Source: Colimorpha_A sp045591885
GTDB lineage: Bacteria > Bacillota > Clostridia > Oscillospirales > CAG-272
Direction of reading: 5' to 3'
DNA: 15,342 bases
Assembly: GCA_045591885.1 (NCBI GenBank)
Contig: JAZNTT010000060.1
Coordinates: 1 to 15,342, forward strand
Both the position numbers and the translations under genes were made by a program. This document shows, in pieces, positions 6,867-13,474 of this stretch (position 1 is its first letter; each line of letters opens with the position of its first letter). The notes under the pieces are model-generated. The model did not search any database. It was given only the letters and a program-made list of their open reading frames with translations, and had not been told where the DNA came from.

Positions 6867-7736
6867 TCAGAAGCTAAGTTTTCCGACCTTTTCCTCTTTT
6901 CCGCTGTTGAGAGAGCGCTCGATGGCGTTCAGAATGAACACGGGCGAAGCGAAGGCCTCATAGGATTCGGGCTGAGCGTCACCGTTAAGAAGTCCATGGA
7001 ACTCCTTAAACTCGGCATAATACCATTCGTGGCTGTTGGGTATCTCATAGCTGCTCGTGCCATTATCCGACATACGGGAGACAAAGTAAAGGTAGCTTTC
7101 GTTTGCAAACAGACCAACACAGTCATATTCCTCGTAGTGGAAGAGGACGTTGATCTGAGAGCCGTTTTTCTTTGCGGTGACAGAGATAGGGAATCTTCCG
7201 AATATCTCGCAAACCATCTCGACAAGATGCTGAGCGTAGAAATAGAATCCGCCGTAAGCGTTTTCAGCGGAATAGGGAGCGCGGACGTAACCGCCGAGGG
7301 TCTTTCCGTCCTTGCCCTCCAGTCTGTCCTGCTTCAGCTTCTGAACCCAAACGTCCTGCTTAAGAGAGGAACCGCCCGATACGCGGACGCCCTTTTCCTT
7401 AAGAAGGCTCATAAACTCGGTAACGTCGCTTTCGCTTATGGTTATCGGCTTGTCGATGAACATCGGGATACCGCAGTCGATATAGGGCTTTGCGTACTTG
7501 TAGTGATTATTGCCGTGACGTGCAGTGACGATAATACCGTCAACCTTGCCGACAGCATCGTCGTAATTATCCATTACGGGAACGCCGAGATCAGCACTAA
7601 GCTTTTCGGCAGCCTCGCGGTCATCGCTGTAGACGCCGAAGACCTCAACGTCGGAAAATTCCTCTTTTTCCTTTATGAATTTTATAAAATGATTTGCATG
7701 TGAGTTTTCACAGCCGAGAATTGCGATCTTCTTCAT
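6867..7736 (-). CDS. Gfo/Idh/MocA-type oxidoreductase, short divergent form
   Basis: The 289-aa protein has an N-terminal Rossmann fold and the family lysine-proline motif as FIDKP (93-97), where EKP is usual. Family members oxidise or reduce sugar hydroxyls with bound NAD(P). The nucleotide loop reads ILGCENSHANHF (6-17), lacking the second and third glycines of GxGxxG. The family usually runs 330-390 aa, so the C-terminal substrate domain is compact. A GG...AQHLVE segment (162-173) aligns in position with the family's catalytic histidine region. GGAGG lies 7 nt before the ATG, and the upstream oxidoreductase ends 16 nt before it. Family membership is firm; cofactor use and substrate are unknown. 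Confidence 0.85.
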   Translation of the reverse strand: MKKIAILGCENSHANHFIKFIKEKEEFSDVEVFGVYSDDREAAEKLSADLGVPVMDNYDDAVGKVDGIIVTARHGNNHYKYAKPYIDCGIPMFIDKPITISESDVTEFMSLLKEKGVRVSGGSSLKQDVWVQKLKQDRLEGKDGKTLGGYVRAPYSAENAYGGFYFYAQHLVEMVCEIFGRFPISVTAKKNGSQINVLFHYEEYDCVGLFANESYLYFVSRMSDNGTSSYEIPNSHEWYYAEFKEFHGLLNGDAQPESYEAFASPVFILNAIERSLNSGKEEKVGKLSF

Positions 7737-7752
7737 GACAGTGCCTCCAAAA

Positions 7753-8823
7753 TCAATATTTGAGCGGAAGCGGATTCTCAGCGTGTACAGTTTCGATGAC
7801 AGAAATAACCTCTGCCGCCATTTCGGGAGTTACGGTCATAGCTCTGCCCTCGGTGATCTTGTAATAAAGCTGATCGTAGAGCTTAGCGGTACCGACGTCG
7901 AATGCGGTGCCGTTAAAGGTCTCGGTCTCGTTGTGCTTAACAAGAACCTCATTACAGTAGATCGGGTTGCCGTTTTCGTCCTTGAGCGACTCCTCGATAA
8001 CAGGGCGCTCGACGTTTTCGCCGTCAACGATATAAACCATCTCGCAGGACGTGGGAGTAGTCTTAAAGGTTCCCTTGGTTCCCTGGATCTTTACGTTGAA
8101 GTCGGTGTATGCGTCGATAGACGAAATTTCGATGTCAACAAGCGGCTTATTGGGTGCAGAAAGAAGGATCTTCGCGTAATCGTCGGCGTCTCCGCTTGTA
8201 AGAGCGGTGTCGAGCTTGCTGTAAACCACCTTGGTGTTGGGGTCAAAGCCAAGGAAGCCGAGTCCCATTCCGATCGGATGAGGGCCGGTGTTGTAGGTGT
8301 TTCCGGCACACTTCTTGCGCAAGGTCTGCCAGTCCCAACGGCGGGCAAGGCCATTGTAGGAAATATCAATCTGCTTGATATCGCCAAGCTTTCCGGAATT
8401 TATAAGCTCGCAGGTATATTCGTAGAACGGCGCGAAAAACGTCTGCTGGAATACAGCAAGAGTAAGGTCATTATCCTTTGCGATCTTGATGAGCTCGTCG
8501 CATTCGTATCTTGTGCGTCCGAAAGGCTTTTCGACAAGCACGTTAAAGCCGTGGAGAAGCAGATCCTTGGTTACGGGATAATGCATCTCGGAATATGTAG
8601 CGTTTACAACGAGATCGACGTCGTCGAGCTTATACAACTCCTCATAGTTTTCAAAGGTTACGCAGCCGGGATAGATCTCCTCGGCAACTCCGCGGCGGAA
8701 GGGATCGAAATCAACAACGTATTTTACGAAGTAATGCTCGTTTCTTTCCGAGCGGAAGTAATTACCGTGAATGTTTTTTCCGCTTCGTCCCTGTCCAATG
8801 ATGGCAACGTTCAGTTTTTTCAT
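7753..8823 (-). CDS. Gfo/Idh/MocA family oxidoreductase
   Basis: A 356-aa cytosolic NAD(P)-dependent dehydrogenase of the sugar/inositol dehydrogenase family. The Rossmann motif is IIGQGRSGKNIHG (8-20), the conserved lysine lies in VEKPFG (97-102), and NTGPHPIGMGLGFLG (178-192) carries the likely catalytic His182. The length is typical. GGAG lies 8 nt upstream of the ATG. It is the first gene of the four-gene operon and is divergent from an AraC-type regulator, so its promoter is probably the regulated step. The sequence does not identify the substrate. Two Gfo/Idh proteins in one operon suggest successive or paired oxidation and reduction at one sugar carbon. Confidence 0.93.
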   Translation of the reverse strand: MKKLNVAIIGQGRSGKNIHGNYFRSERNEHYFVKYVVDFDPFRRGVAEEIYPGCVTFENYEELYKLDDVDLVVNATYSEMHYPVTKDLLLHGFNVLVEKPFGRTRYECDELIKIAKDNDLTLAVFQQTFFAPFYEYTCELINSGKLGDIKQIDISYNGLARRWDWQTLRKKCAGNTYNTGPHPIGMGLGFLGFDPNTKVVYSKLDTALTSGDADDYAKILLSAPNKPLVDIEISSIDAYTDFNVKIQGTKGTFKTTPTSCEMVYIVDGENVERPVIEESLKDENGNPIYCNEVLVKHNETETFNGTAFDVGTAKLYDQLYYKITEGRAMTVTPEMAAEVISVIETVHAENPLPLKY

Positions 8824-8862
8824 AACAATCGCTCCTTATATAATAATTTGGATACCGTTTCC

Positions 8863-8891
8863 ATTATATAAGAAACATTTTGAAAAATAAA
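8863..8891 (-). promoter_or_regulatory. Putative activator-dependent promoter of the oxidoreductase operon
   Basis: A perfect -10 box TATAAT is read on the minus strand at 8868-8863. At 17 nt spacing the -35 position holds only TTTATT (8891-8886), a poor match. A good -10 with a weak -35 beside a divergent AraC gene is what an activated promoter looks like. The left repeat of the putative operator starts at this -35. Confidence 0.6.
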
Positions 8892-8926
8892 TAGCAAAAA
8901 CTGCATTTTATATTGCAAAAGTTGAA
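8891..8926. promoter_or_regulatory. Candidate AraC-type operator (direct repeats 21 bp apart)
   Basis: The 15-mers at 8891-8905 and 8912-8926 agree at 11 of 15 positions, with a shared GCAAAA core and a TG three bases later. The offset is 21 bp, two helical turns, as in classical AraC half-sites. The left copy abuts the -35 of the oxidoreductase operon. The right copy overlaps the -35 of the regulator gene. This fits activation of the operon combined with autorepression, by inference. Confidence 0.5.
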
Positions 8927-8941
8927 CATATGTATTATAAT
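8913..8941 (+). promoter_or_regulatory. Promoter of the AraC-type regulator
   Basis: TTGCAA (8913-8918), a 17-nt spacer and TATAAT (8936-8941) form a good promoter. It is followed by a short leader of about 23 nt carrying AGGAG before the ATG at 8971. Confidence 0.75.
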
Positions 8942-8970
8942 GTAGTTAGTGTAAGATAGGAGACACCGAT

Positions 8971-9756
8971 ATGGCTAATGAAACAACTACGTCTGCCGAA
9001 AGAATACTTTTTATGCATTTGGCATCTGAAAACCTGCCGCGAAATACATTTTCGATGCATGCGCATAATACCTATGAGCTTCTCTATTTCATAGAGGGTG
9101 ATGCAACGCACGTTATCGAGGATAGAGAATACAAGCTGAAAAAGGGCGATCTTATTTTTATACGCCCGTTCCAGTACCATTTTATACAGATAGATACCCC
9201 GGGAAAATATGAGCGATACGACATTCTCTTCGATCCCGAAAAGCACCGAATAGAGGGTGTCGACATGATACCGAAGGATCTCGAGGTCATAAACCTGTCG
9301 GGAAACGGTATCGCAAAGGAGCTTTTCCGCAAGTGCGATCTTTATTATCAAAACAGCGACGGCAAGACCTTTGATAAGATACTGTCGCATATACTTTCCG
9401 AGCTGTTTTATCATATATCTCTTTTCCCGCAGCCGCAATCGAAAAACGGCAAAACGCTTTCGCCGCTTATTTCCAAGGCGCTCAAATATACGAACGATAA
9501 CCTCTGTACGATTACCGATATAGGGGAGATCGCGGAAAAGCTTTTCGTAAGTGAAAGCTACCTGTACAGGCTGTTCAGGGAGGAGCTTCATCAGACACCG
9601 AAGAAATATATAATGGAAAAGCGTCTGCTTCTTGCCGAGAAGATGATATCGTCTGGCGAAAAGGCGGTATCGGTCAGTAAGCAATGCGGCTTTGGAGATT
9701 ATACGACATTTTATAGGAACTATACCGCGTTTTTCGGACATTCCCCCGGCAAATAA
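8971..9756 (+). CDS. AraC family transcriptional regulator with cupin sensor domain
   Basis: A 261-aa DNA-binding regulator. The N-terminal cupin-type effector domain spans about 25-95; FSMHAHNTYELLYFIEG (27-43) and LKKGDLIFIRPFQYH (56-70) are typical. The C-terminal AraC DNA-binding domain has helix-turn-helix 1 at about 183-203 (IGEIAEKLFVSESYLYRLFR) and helix-turn-helix 2 at about 232-253 (SKQCGFGDYTTFYRNY). The protein ends soon after FFGHSPGK, a little shorter than relatives that continue with an EYR-like tail; both helices are intact. It is divergent from the oxidoreductase operon across 147 bp and is therefore its likely regulator, with the pathway sugar or an intermediate as probable effector. 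Confidence 0.93.
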   Translation: MANETTTSAERILFMHLASENLPRNTFSMHAHNTYELLYFIEGDATHVIEDREYKLKKGDLIFIRPFQYHFIQIDTPGKYERYDILFDPEKHRIEGVDMIPKDLEVINLSGNGIAKELFRKCDLYYQNSDGKTFDKILSHILSELFYHISLFPQPQSKNGKTLSPLISKALKYTNDNLCTITDIGEIAEKLFVSESYLYRLFREELHQTPKKYIMEKRLLLAEKMISSGEKAVSVSKQCGFGDYTTFYRNYTAFFGHSPGK

Positions 9757-9810
9757 GTCTTTCGCTTTGGAATCCTTTCGATTTAAGGGAAATGCGCCGC
9801 GCCGCAATCA

Positions 9811-9838
9811 AAAAGAGCACCCGTTCGGGTGCTCTTTT
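9811..9838. terminator. Bidirectional terminator between the AraC gene and the nuclease gene
   Basis: AAAAGAGCACCCG pairs perfectly with CGGGTGCTCTTTT around a TT loop. It separates convergent genes and gives U-runs on both strands. It matches the palindrome at 5213-5240 in all but the central bases, and both copies are followed by AAATTA. Confidence 0.88.
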
Positions 9839-9846
9839 AAATTAAC

Positions 9847-11697
9847 TTACCTTGCCCTTTTGTTTTTTATCACGATAACGGTGACGATCACTGCCGCCGC
9901 GATAACGGCAACCGATACCGCCGCGATTATAATAATTACCGTTGTATTATCGCTTCCCGTCGCGGGGAGAACAATACCCTCGATGTGGTCGCAGTTGACA
10001 CACTTGTCCATACGCAGACCGTTATTCTTCTTCGTCGGCTCGGAAATTACCTCGCCCTCAACGAGAAAATGCTCGCCGGTTGCGGGAAGCACCTGACCCT
10101 CGGTTACGACCTTGTTGCAATCGTTACAGTAGGTGTCACCCGAATATCCCTCACTGCCGCAGGTGGCTTTTGTCTCGTTCTGCAAAAAGGTGTTTTTGTG
10201 GTCGCCCGTCGCGGGTATAGGAGCGCCCTCCGACATCAGAGCACCGCAATCCTTACAGCAGGTATCTCCCGTGTAGCCCTCGCCGCCGCAGGTCGGCTCG
10301 ATTGCGCCGATGACCTCGCTTGATGCATGAGCACAATCGGGGATAGGTCTTTCACCCGCAGTACCGCAGACGGTACAGGTGCTTACCTGCTTGTCTCCCT
10401 CTGTCTTCCAGGCCTCGTAATTATGCTCGTTTGTCGGGCCGATTTTCGTGCCCGAAGCGACCTTCGTGTTACAGTCCTTGCAGTAGGTATCGCCCGAATA
10501 CCCCTCCTTGTTACAGGTCGGTGAAACGGCGTTTCTTATCTCGGTGTTCTTGTGAGTACAAGCCTTTGTCTCGACCTTTTTACATACCGAGCAGGTGCGG
10601 GTCTGCTGACCGTTTGAGGTGGTCCAATCACCGAAGGTGTGCTTGCCCGTCGCCTTGATAACAGTACCTGTCGACATCTTCTTTCCGCAAGCTTTGCAGT
10701 GCTTGTCTCCCGAGTAGCCGTCCTTACCGCAGGTCGCCTCGGATTTGTTTCTTACCTCGGTCGAGGAATGCTTGCAGGATGGATCGCCCGCTGATGCCTT
10801 GCCCGAAGGTGTCGTCATTCCCTCGGGAATATCGTAGCCGAGCATGAGCCATGCAAGCTCGGGATAGTCGATAAATACGTTTCTGTTGCCCTGAATGGCA
10901 CCGATCACCTCGTTTCGACCCATTTCCCAGGTGTCAACGGGGTCGAGTTCGCACCACTCAAGAAGCACCTCAACGCTCTCAAAAACCTTGGTAAGACTGT
11001 CACAGCCCCAGTCGGAATTCCATCTGACATACATGTAAAGGCAGATACGCGCAACGTCACCCTTGACGTTGTCGTTCGGCTCGTAGTATCCGCCGCTGAG
11101 ATAACCGCCCAGGCAGCCCTCGGCGGGCTTCTTGCCGTATACGGCCTTTCCGCCTGTTGCGTTGCCGTACTTGTTGTTGTTTCGTGTACTGTTTACGATG
11201 GCGTCGGCGGGTCGAATGTGATGCATATCGGCGCCGCCGCCCTTGGTGGAATTTCCGCCGAGCGACTTCGGCCAGACGTGCTCACGGTTCCAACCGTTTG
11301 AGCCGGTATTTCCGTATTCAGCTGTCGTTGCCTGATAGCTTGTGTAAAGGAGGGTGATCTTACCGTTATTCTTCTCACTGTCGACCTTTGTAGCCATATC
11401 GCGGCAATCGTTGTAGACGGATATATTCGTATGCGTATCGCGCATAAGCTTTTGAAGCGCGTCAAACAACGCATCTTCCGACAGATCGTCGAGCTTATCG
11501 TAGGTATAATTGCCTGTATAATATTTGCTTGCGCCCGTTCCCTCGAGCGTTACACAAACGACGTCACGCGTGCCGGAGTTCGACTCCTTCGAATAAACGA
11601 GCGTCGCCGCTGTAACGGGAGAGCTGAGGGGCAGCGCCGTTGCAATTATCGAAAAAACCAGCAGCAGTGCCGCAGTGATGCGCTTAAACTTCTTCAT
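9847..11697 (-). CDS. Secreted, LPXTG-anchored endonuclease I with Cys-rich repeats
   Basis: A 616-aa surface nuclease. Residues 1-30 form a signal peptide with likely cleavage at VTA/AT. The endonuclease I domain (about 60-290) shows NREHVWPKSLG (137-147; Glu139 and His140 match the metal ligand and general base of the Vibrio-type enzyme), DMHHIRP (157-163) and an Asn-rich NSTRNNNKYGN (169-179). Four repeats follow (about 308-378, 380-450, 455-500, 500-571), each with a Cys before GYSGD-like and CxxC motifs and ending in a GxH or TGxH segment. The tail has LPATG (577-581), a hydrophobic helix and KNKRAR, a complete sortase signal. Such nucleases cleave DNA or RNA outside the cell for nutrient supply or biofilm turnover. 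The start overlaps the DUF1919 stop by one base (TAATG). Confidence 0.92.
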   Translation of the reverse strand: MKKFKRITAALLLVFSIIATALPLSSPVTAATLVYSKESNSGTRDVVCVTLEGTGASKYYTGNYTYDKLDDLSEDALFDALQKLMRDTHTNISVYNDCRDMATKVDSEKNNGKITLLYTSYQATTAEYGNTGSNGWNREHVWPKSLGGNSTKGGGADMHHIRPADAIVNSTRNNNKYGNATGGKAVYGKKPAEGCLGGYLSGGYYEPNDNVKGDVARICLYMYVRWNSDWGCDSLTKVFESVEVLLEWCELDPVDTWEMGRNEVIGAIQGNRNVFIDYPELAWLMLGYDIPEGMTTPSGKASAGDPSCKHSSTEVRNKSEATCGKDGYSGDKHCKACGKKMSTGTVIKATGKHTFGDWTTSNGQQTRTCSVCKKVETKACTHKNTEIRNAVSPTCNKEGYSGDTYCKDCNTKVASGTKIGPTNEHNYEAWKTEGDKQVSTCTVCGTAGERPIPDCAHASSEVIGAIEPTCGGEGYTGDTCCKDCGALMSEGAPIPATGDHKNTFLQNETKATCGSEGYSGDTYCNDCNKVVTEGQVLPATGEHFLVEGEVISEPTKKNNGLRMDKCVNCDHIEGIVLPATGSDNTTVIIIIAAVSVAVIAAAVIVTVIVIKNKRAR

Positions 11698-12353
11698 TAT
11701 TTCGTCCTCGTTTTTTTGTTTCTGTTAAGGAATCCGACGTAGTCTATATCGTCCATGTATCTTTTTATCGAAACGTAGCTTTTATAGCTCATCATGTCTC
11801 CTGCAATATAGGTCGGGGACTCAAAGATCTTGTGATGAACGATAAACGGGCGTTCAAGCTCGCATTTTCCCGTTATCATAAGCTTGTTTTCGTAGGGAAG
11901 AGCCTCAAATCGCTCGATCTCCTCGCGTGTGATCTCGGCATTCAGCATGATAACGAAAACGTTATCGTAGTCGACCCGTTCCTTGCGCTCGTTCCATTTT
12001 TGACGAAGCTCCGCGAAGGTCTTGTAGTGATTACCGTATAAGCGAACCGTCTTACCGCCGTATGAAAGCTCACCGACGGGATAAGAACAGCCGCTGTCGG
12101 TTACCTCCGTCATGTCGACCGAAAGAAAACCGCGCAGATCATATAGAAAAGTGAGAAAATCGCTCTTCGATATCCACATATTGATAGTGGGCGAAGTGAA
12201 TTTAAGTCCGAGATTGTGATAGATCACACCGCCTATACAGGTGTCGGCAAAAACGGTAGGCGCGGGATTTTTCAGGCGTTTCCTGAGCCTTTTCAGGTAC
12301 CTCTCGCGCAAAAAGGAAACGGTCTTGTGGATCAGATCCTTTAGAAATTTCAT
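11697..12353 (-). CDS. DUF1919 domain protein
   Basis: The 218-aa protein matches the DUF1919 pattern found near exopolysaccharide genes: a basic N-terminus (1-30), then VFADTCIGGVIYHNLGLKF (34-52), SPTINMWISKSDFLTFLYDL (54-73), a YGN motif near 106-108 and a conserved C-terminal half with a GDMMSYKSY segment (185-193). Its biochemical role is not established; links to capsule or exopolysaccharide synthesis come from gene context in other species. No signal peptide or clear membrane helix is visible. The ATG lies one base after the antiporter stop and has no good ribosome binding site, so translation is probably coupled. Its own stop overlaps the nuclease start. Confidence 0.78.
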   Translation of the reverse strand: MKFLKDLIHKTVSFLRERYLKRLRKRLKNPAPTVFADTCIGGVIYHNLGLKFTSPTINMWISKSDFLTFLYDLRGFLSVDMTEVTDSGCSYPVGELSYGGKTVRLYGNHYKTFAELRQKWNERKERVDYDNVFVIMLNAEITREEIERFEALPYENKLMITGKCELERPFIVHHKIFESPTYIAGDMMSYKSYVSIKRYMDDIDYVGFLNRNKKTRTK

Positions 12354-12354
12354 A

Positions 12355-13323
12355 TTATATCACGAACTGCGCCGTGCAGAATGCCGCATAGATAACTATA
12401 AGCAATATGCCCTGAACACGGGTTAACTTCTTTGAAATCAGCGCCGGAAGTGTGAGCAGTGCCATGACAGCAAGCATTACGGGAATGTCAATGACGAGCG
12501 ACGAATTGATACCGAAGACCGTCTTTCCGCTTGGAATTGCGAACGGCGAAATGGTGACCGAAACGCCGCTGACAAGCACGAGATTGAAAAGATTCGCGCC
12601 GATAACGTTACCGAGCGAAAGTGCGCCGTGACCCTTGATAAGCGAGGTAATGGCGGTAACGAGCTCGGGAAGCGAGGTTCCAATGGCAATAAAGGTAAGA
12701 CCGATGACCGACTCTGGAACGTGAAGCGCCTTTGCGATAACGATTCCGTTATCGACGAGCATATCCGCTCCGAACGCAATGACCGCCGCGCCGACAACGA
12801 GTAGAATAAGATCAAGCATAAGACCCTTTTTCTCGTGCGGCTCATCGAGCGTTGTTTCGTCATATTTCGCGCTTTTGAGCGCAGAACGGACGGAAATGCC
12901 GATATAAACGACGAATATCGCAAGAAGCACGATTCCGACCCATCTTGCAAACTCTCCGAAGAAATACGCGACAGCCGAGTAGAACACAGCCGCACCGAAG
13001 AAGAAGCAAACGGGGAGAATCAACGATTTTCTGTCAATTTTCGACGGACGGATAGCGACCGTCAGCGCCGCGACAAGAGCGGTGTTGCAGATGATCGAGC
13101 CTATCGCGTTCCCGTAAGCGATCTCGCCGTGACCGCCGAAGGCAGAGGTCGCAGAGACCATGACCTCGGGAAGCGTTGTTCCGATAGAAACGACAGTCGC
13201 TCCGATAAGAAGATCGGGAATGCGGAATCTTTTTGCAATTCCCGTAGCACCGTCGACGAACCAGTCGCCGCCCTTAATTAGCAGAATGAGTCCGACAACG
13301 AAAAGTAATACCGTTAAATACAT
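12355..13323 (-). CDS. Calcium/sodium antiporter of the CaCA family (YrbG type)
   Basis: A 322-aa inner-membrane exchanger that moves Ca2+ out against Na+ or H+. It has about ten hydrophobic segments and the two inverted alpha repeats that form the ion site. The first is GATVVSIGTTLPEVMVS (41-57; Glu53) with GNAIGSIICN (71-80). The second is GLTFIAIGTSLPELVT (208-223; Glu220) with GNVIGANLFN (238-247). A charged cytosolic loop (about 148-166) separates the halves. The length matches bacterial YrbG-like proteins. The start has only a weak AAAGG site, but it follows directly on a strong promoter. It is the first gene of the operon with DUF1919 and the nuclease. Confidence 0.93.
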   Translation of the reverse strand: MYLTVLLFVVGLILLIKGGDWFVDGATGIAKRFRIPDLLIGATVVSIGTTLPEVMVSATSAFGGHGEIAYGNAIGSIICNTALVAALTVAIRPSKIDRKSLILPVCFFFGAAVFYSAVAYFFGEFARWVGIVLLAIFVVYIGISVRSALKSAKYDETTLDEPHEKKGLMLDLILLVVGAAVIAFGADMLVDNGIVIAKALHVPESVIGLTFIAIGTSLPELVTAITSLIKGHGALSLGNVIGANLFNLVLVSGVSVTISPFAIPSGKTVFGINSSLVIDIPVMLAVMALLTLPALISKKLTRVQGILLIVIYAAFCTAQFVI

Positions 13324-13353
13324 ATTTTTCGACCTTTCAATAGTATATGTTTC

Positions 13354-13382
13354 ATTATAGCATAAATATGAGGCTATTGCAA
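13354..13382 (-). promoter_or_regulatory. Promoter of the antiporter-DUF1919-nuclease operon
   Basis: On the minus strand, TTGCAA (13382-13377), a 17-nt spacer and TATAAT (13359-13354) with an extended TG form a strong promoter. It gives a leader of about 25 nt before the antiporter ATG. Confidence 0.82.
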
Positions 13383-13414
13383 CATATTTATAAACAGTTG
13401 AAGCATAAAAACCG

Positions 13415-13443
13415 TTGTCAGACGGCGGAGGTTGTGGTATAAT
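13415..13443 (+). promoter_or_regulatory. Promoter of the fused kinase gene
   Basis: TTGTCA (13415-13420), a 17-nt spacer and TATAAT (13438-13443) preceded by TGG form an extended -10 promoter. It is divergent from the antiporter promoter, 33 bp away. Confidence 0.82.
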
Positions 13444-13474
13444 GCTTTCGTAAGAAAGGAGACCGCGGACGAAA

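Noticed and set aside
8935..9807. Minus-strand open frame of 290 codons opposite the AraC gene
   Set aside because: The plus-strand product has intact cupin and two helix-turn-helix motifs with promoter and ribosome binding site; the antisense frame has none.
10000..10800. Nuclease repeats considered as DNA-level tandem repeats or CRISPR
   Set aside because: They are diverged protein-coding repeats in frame with the nuclease, without uniform DNA repeats or spacers.
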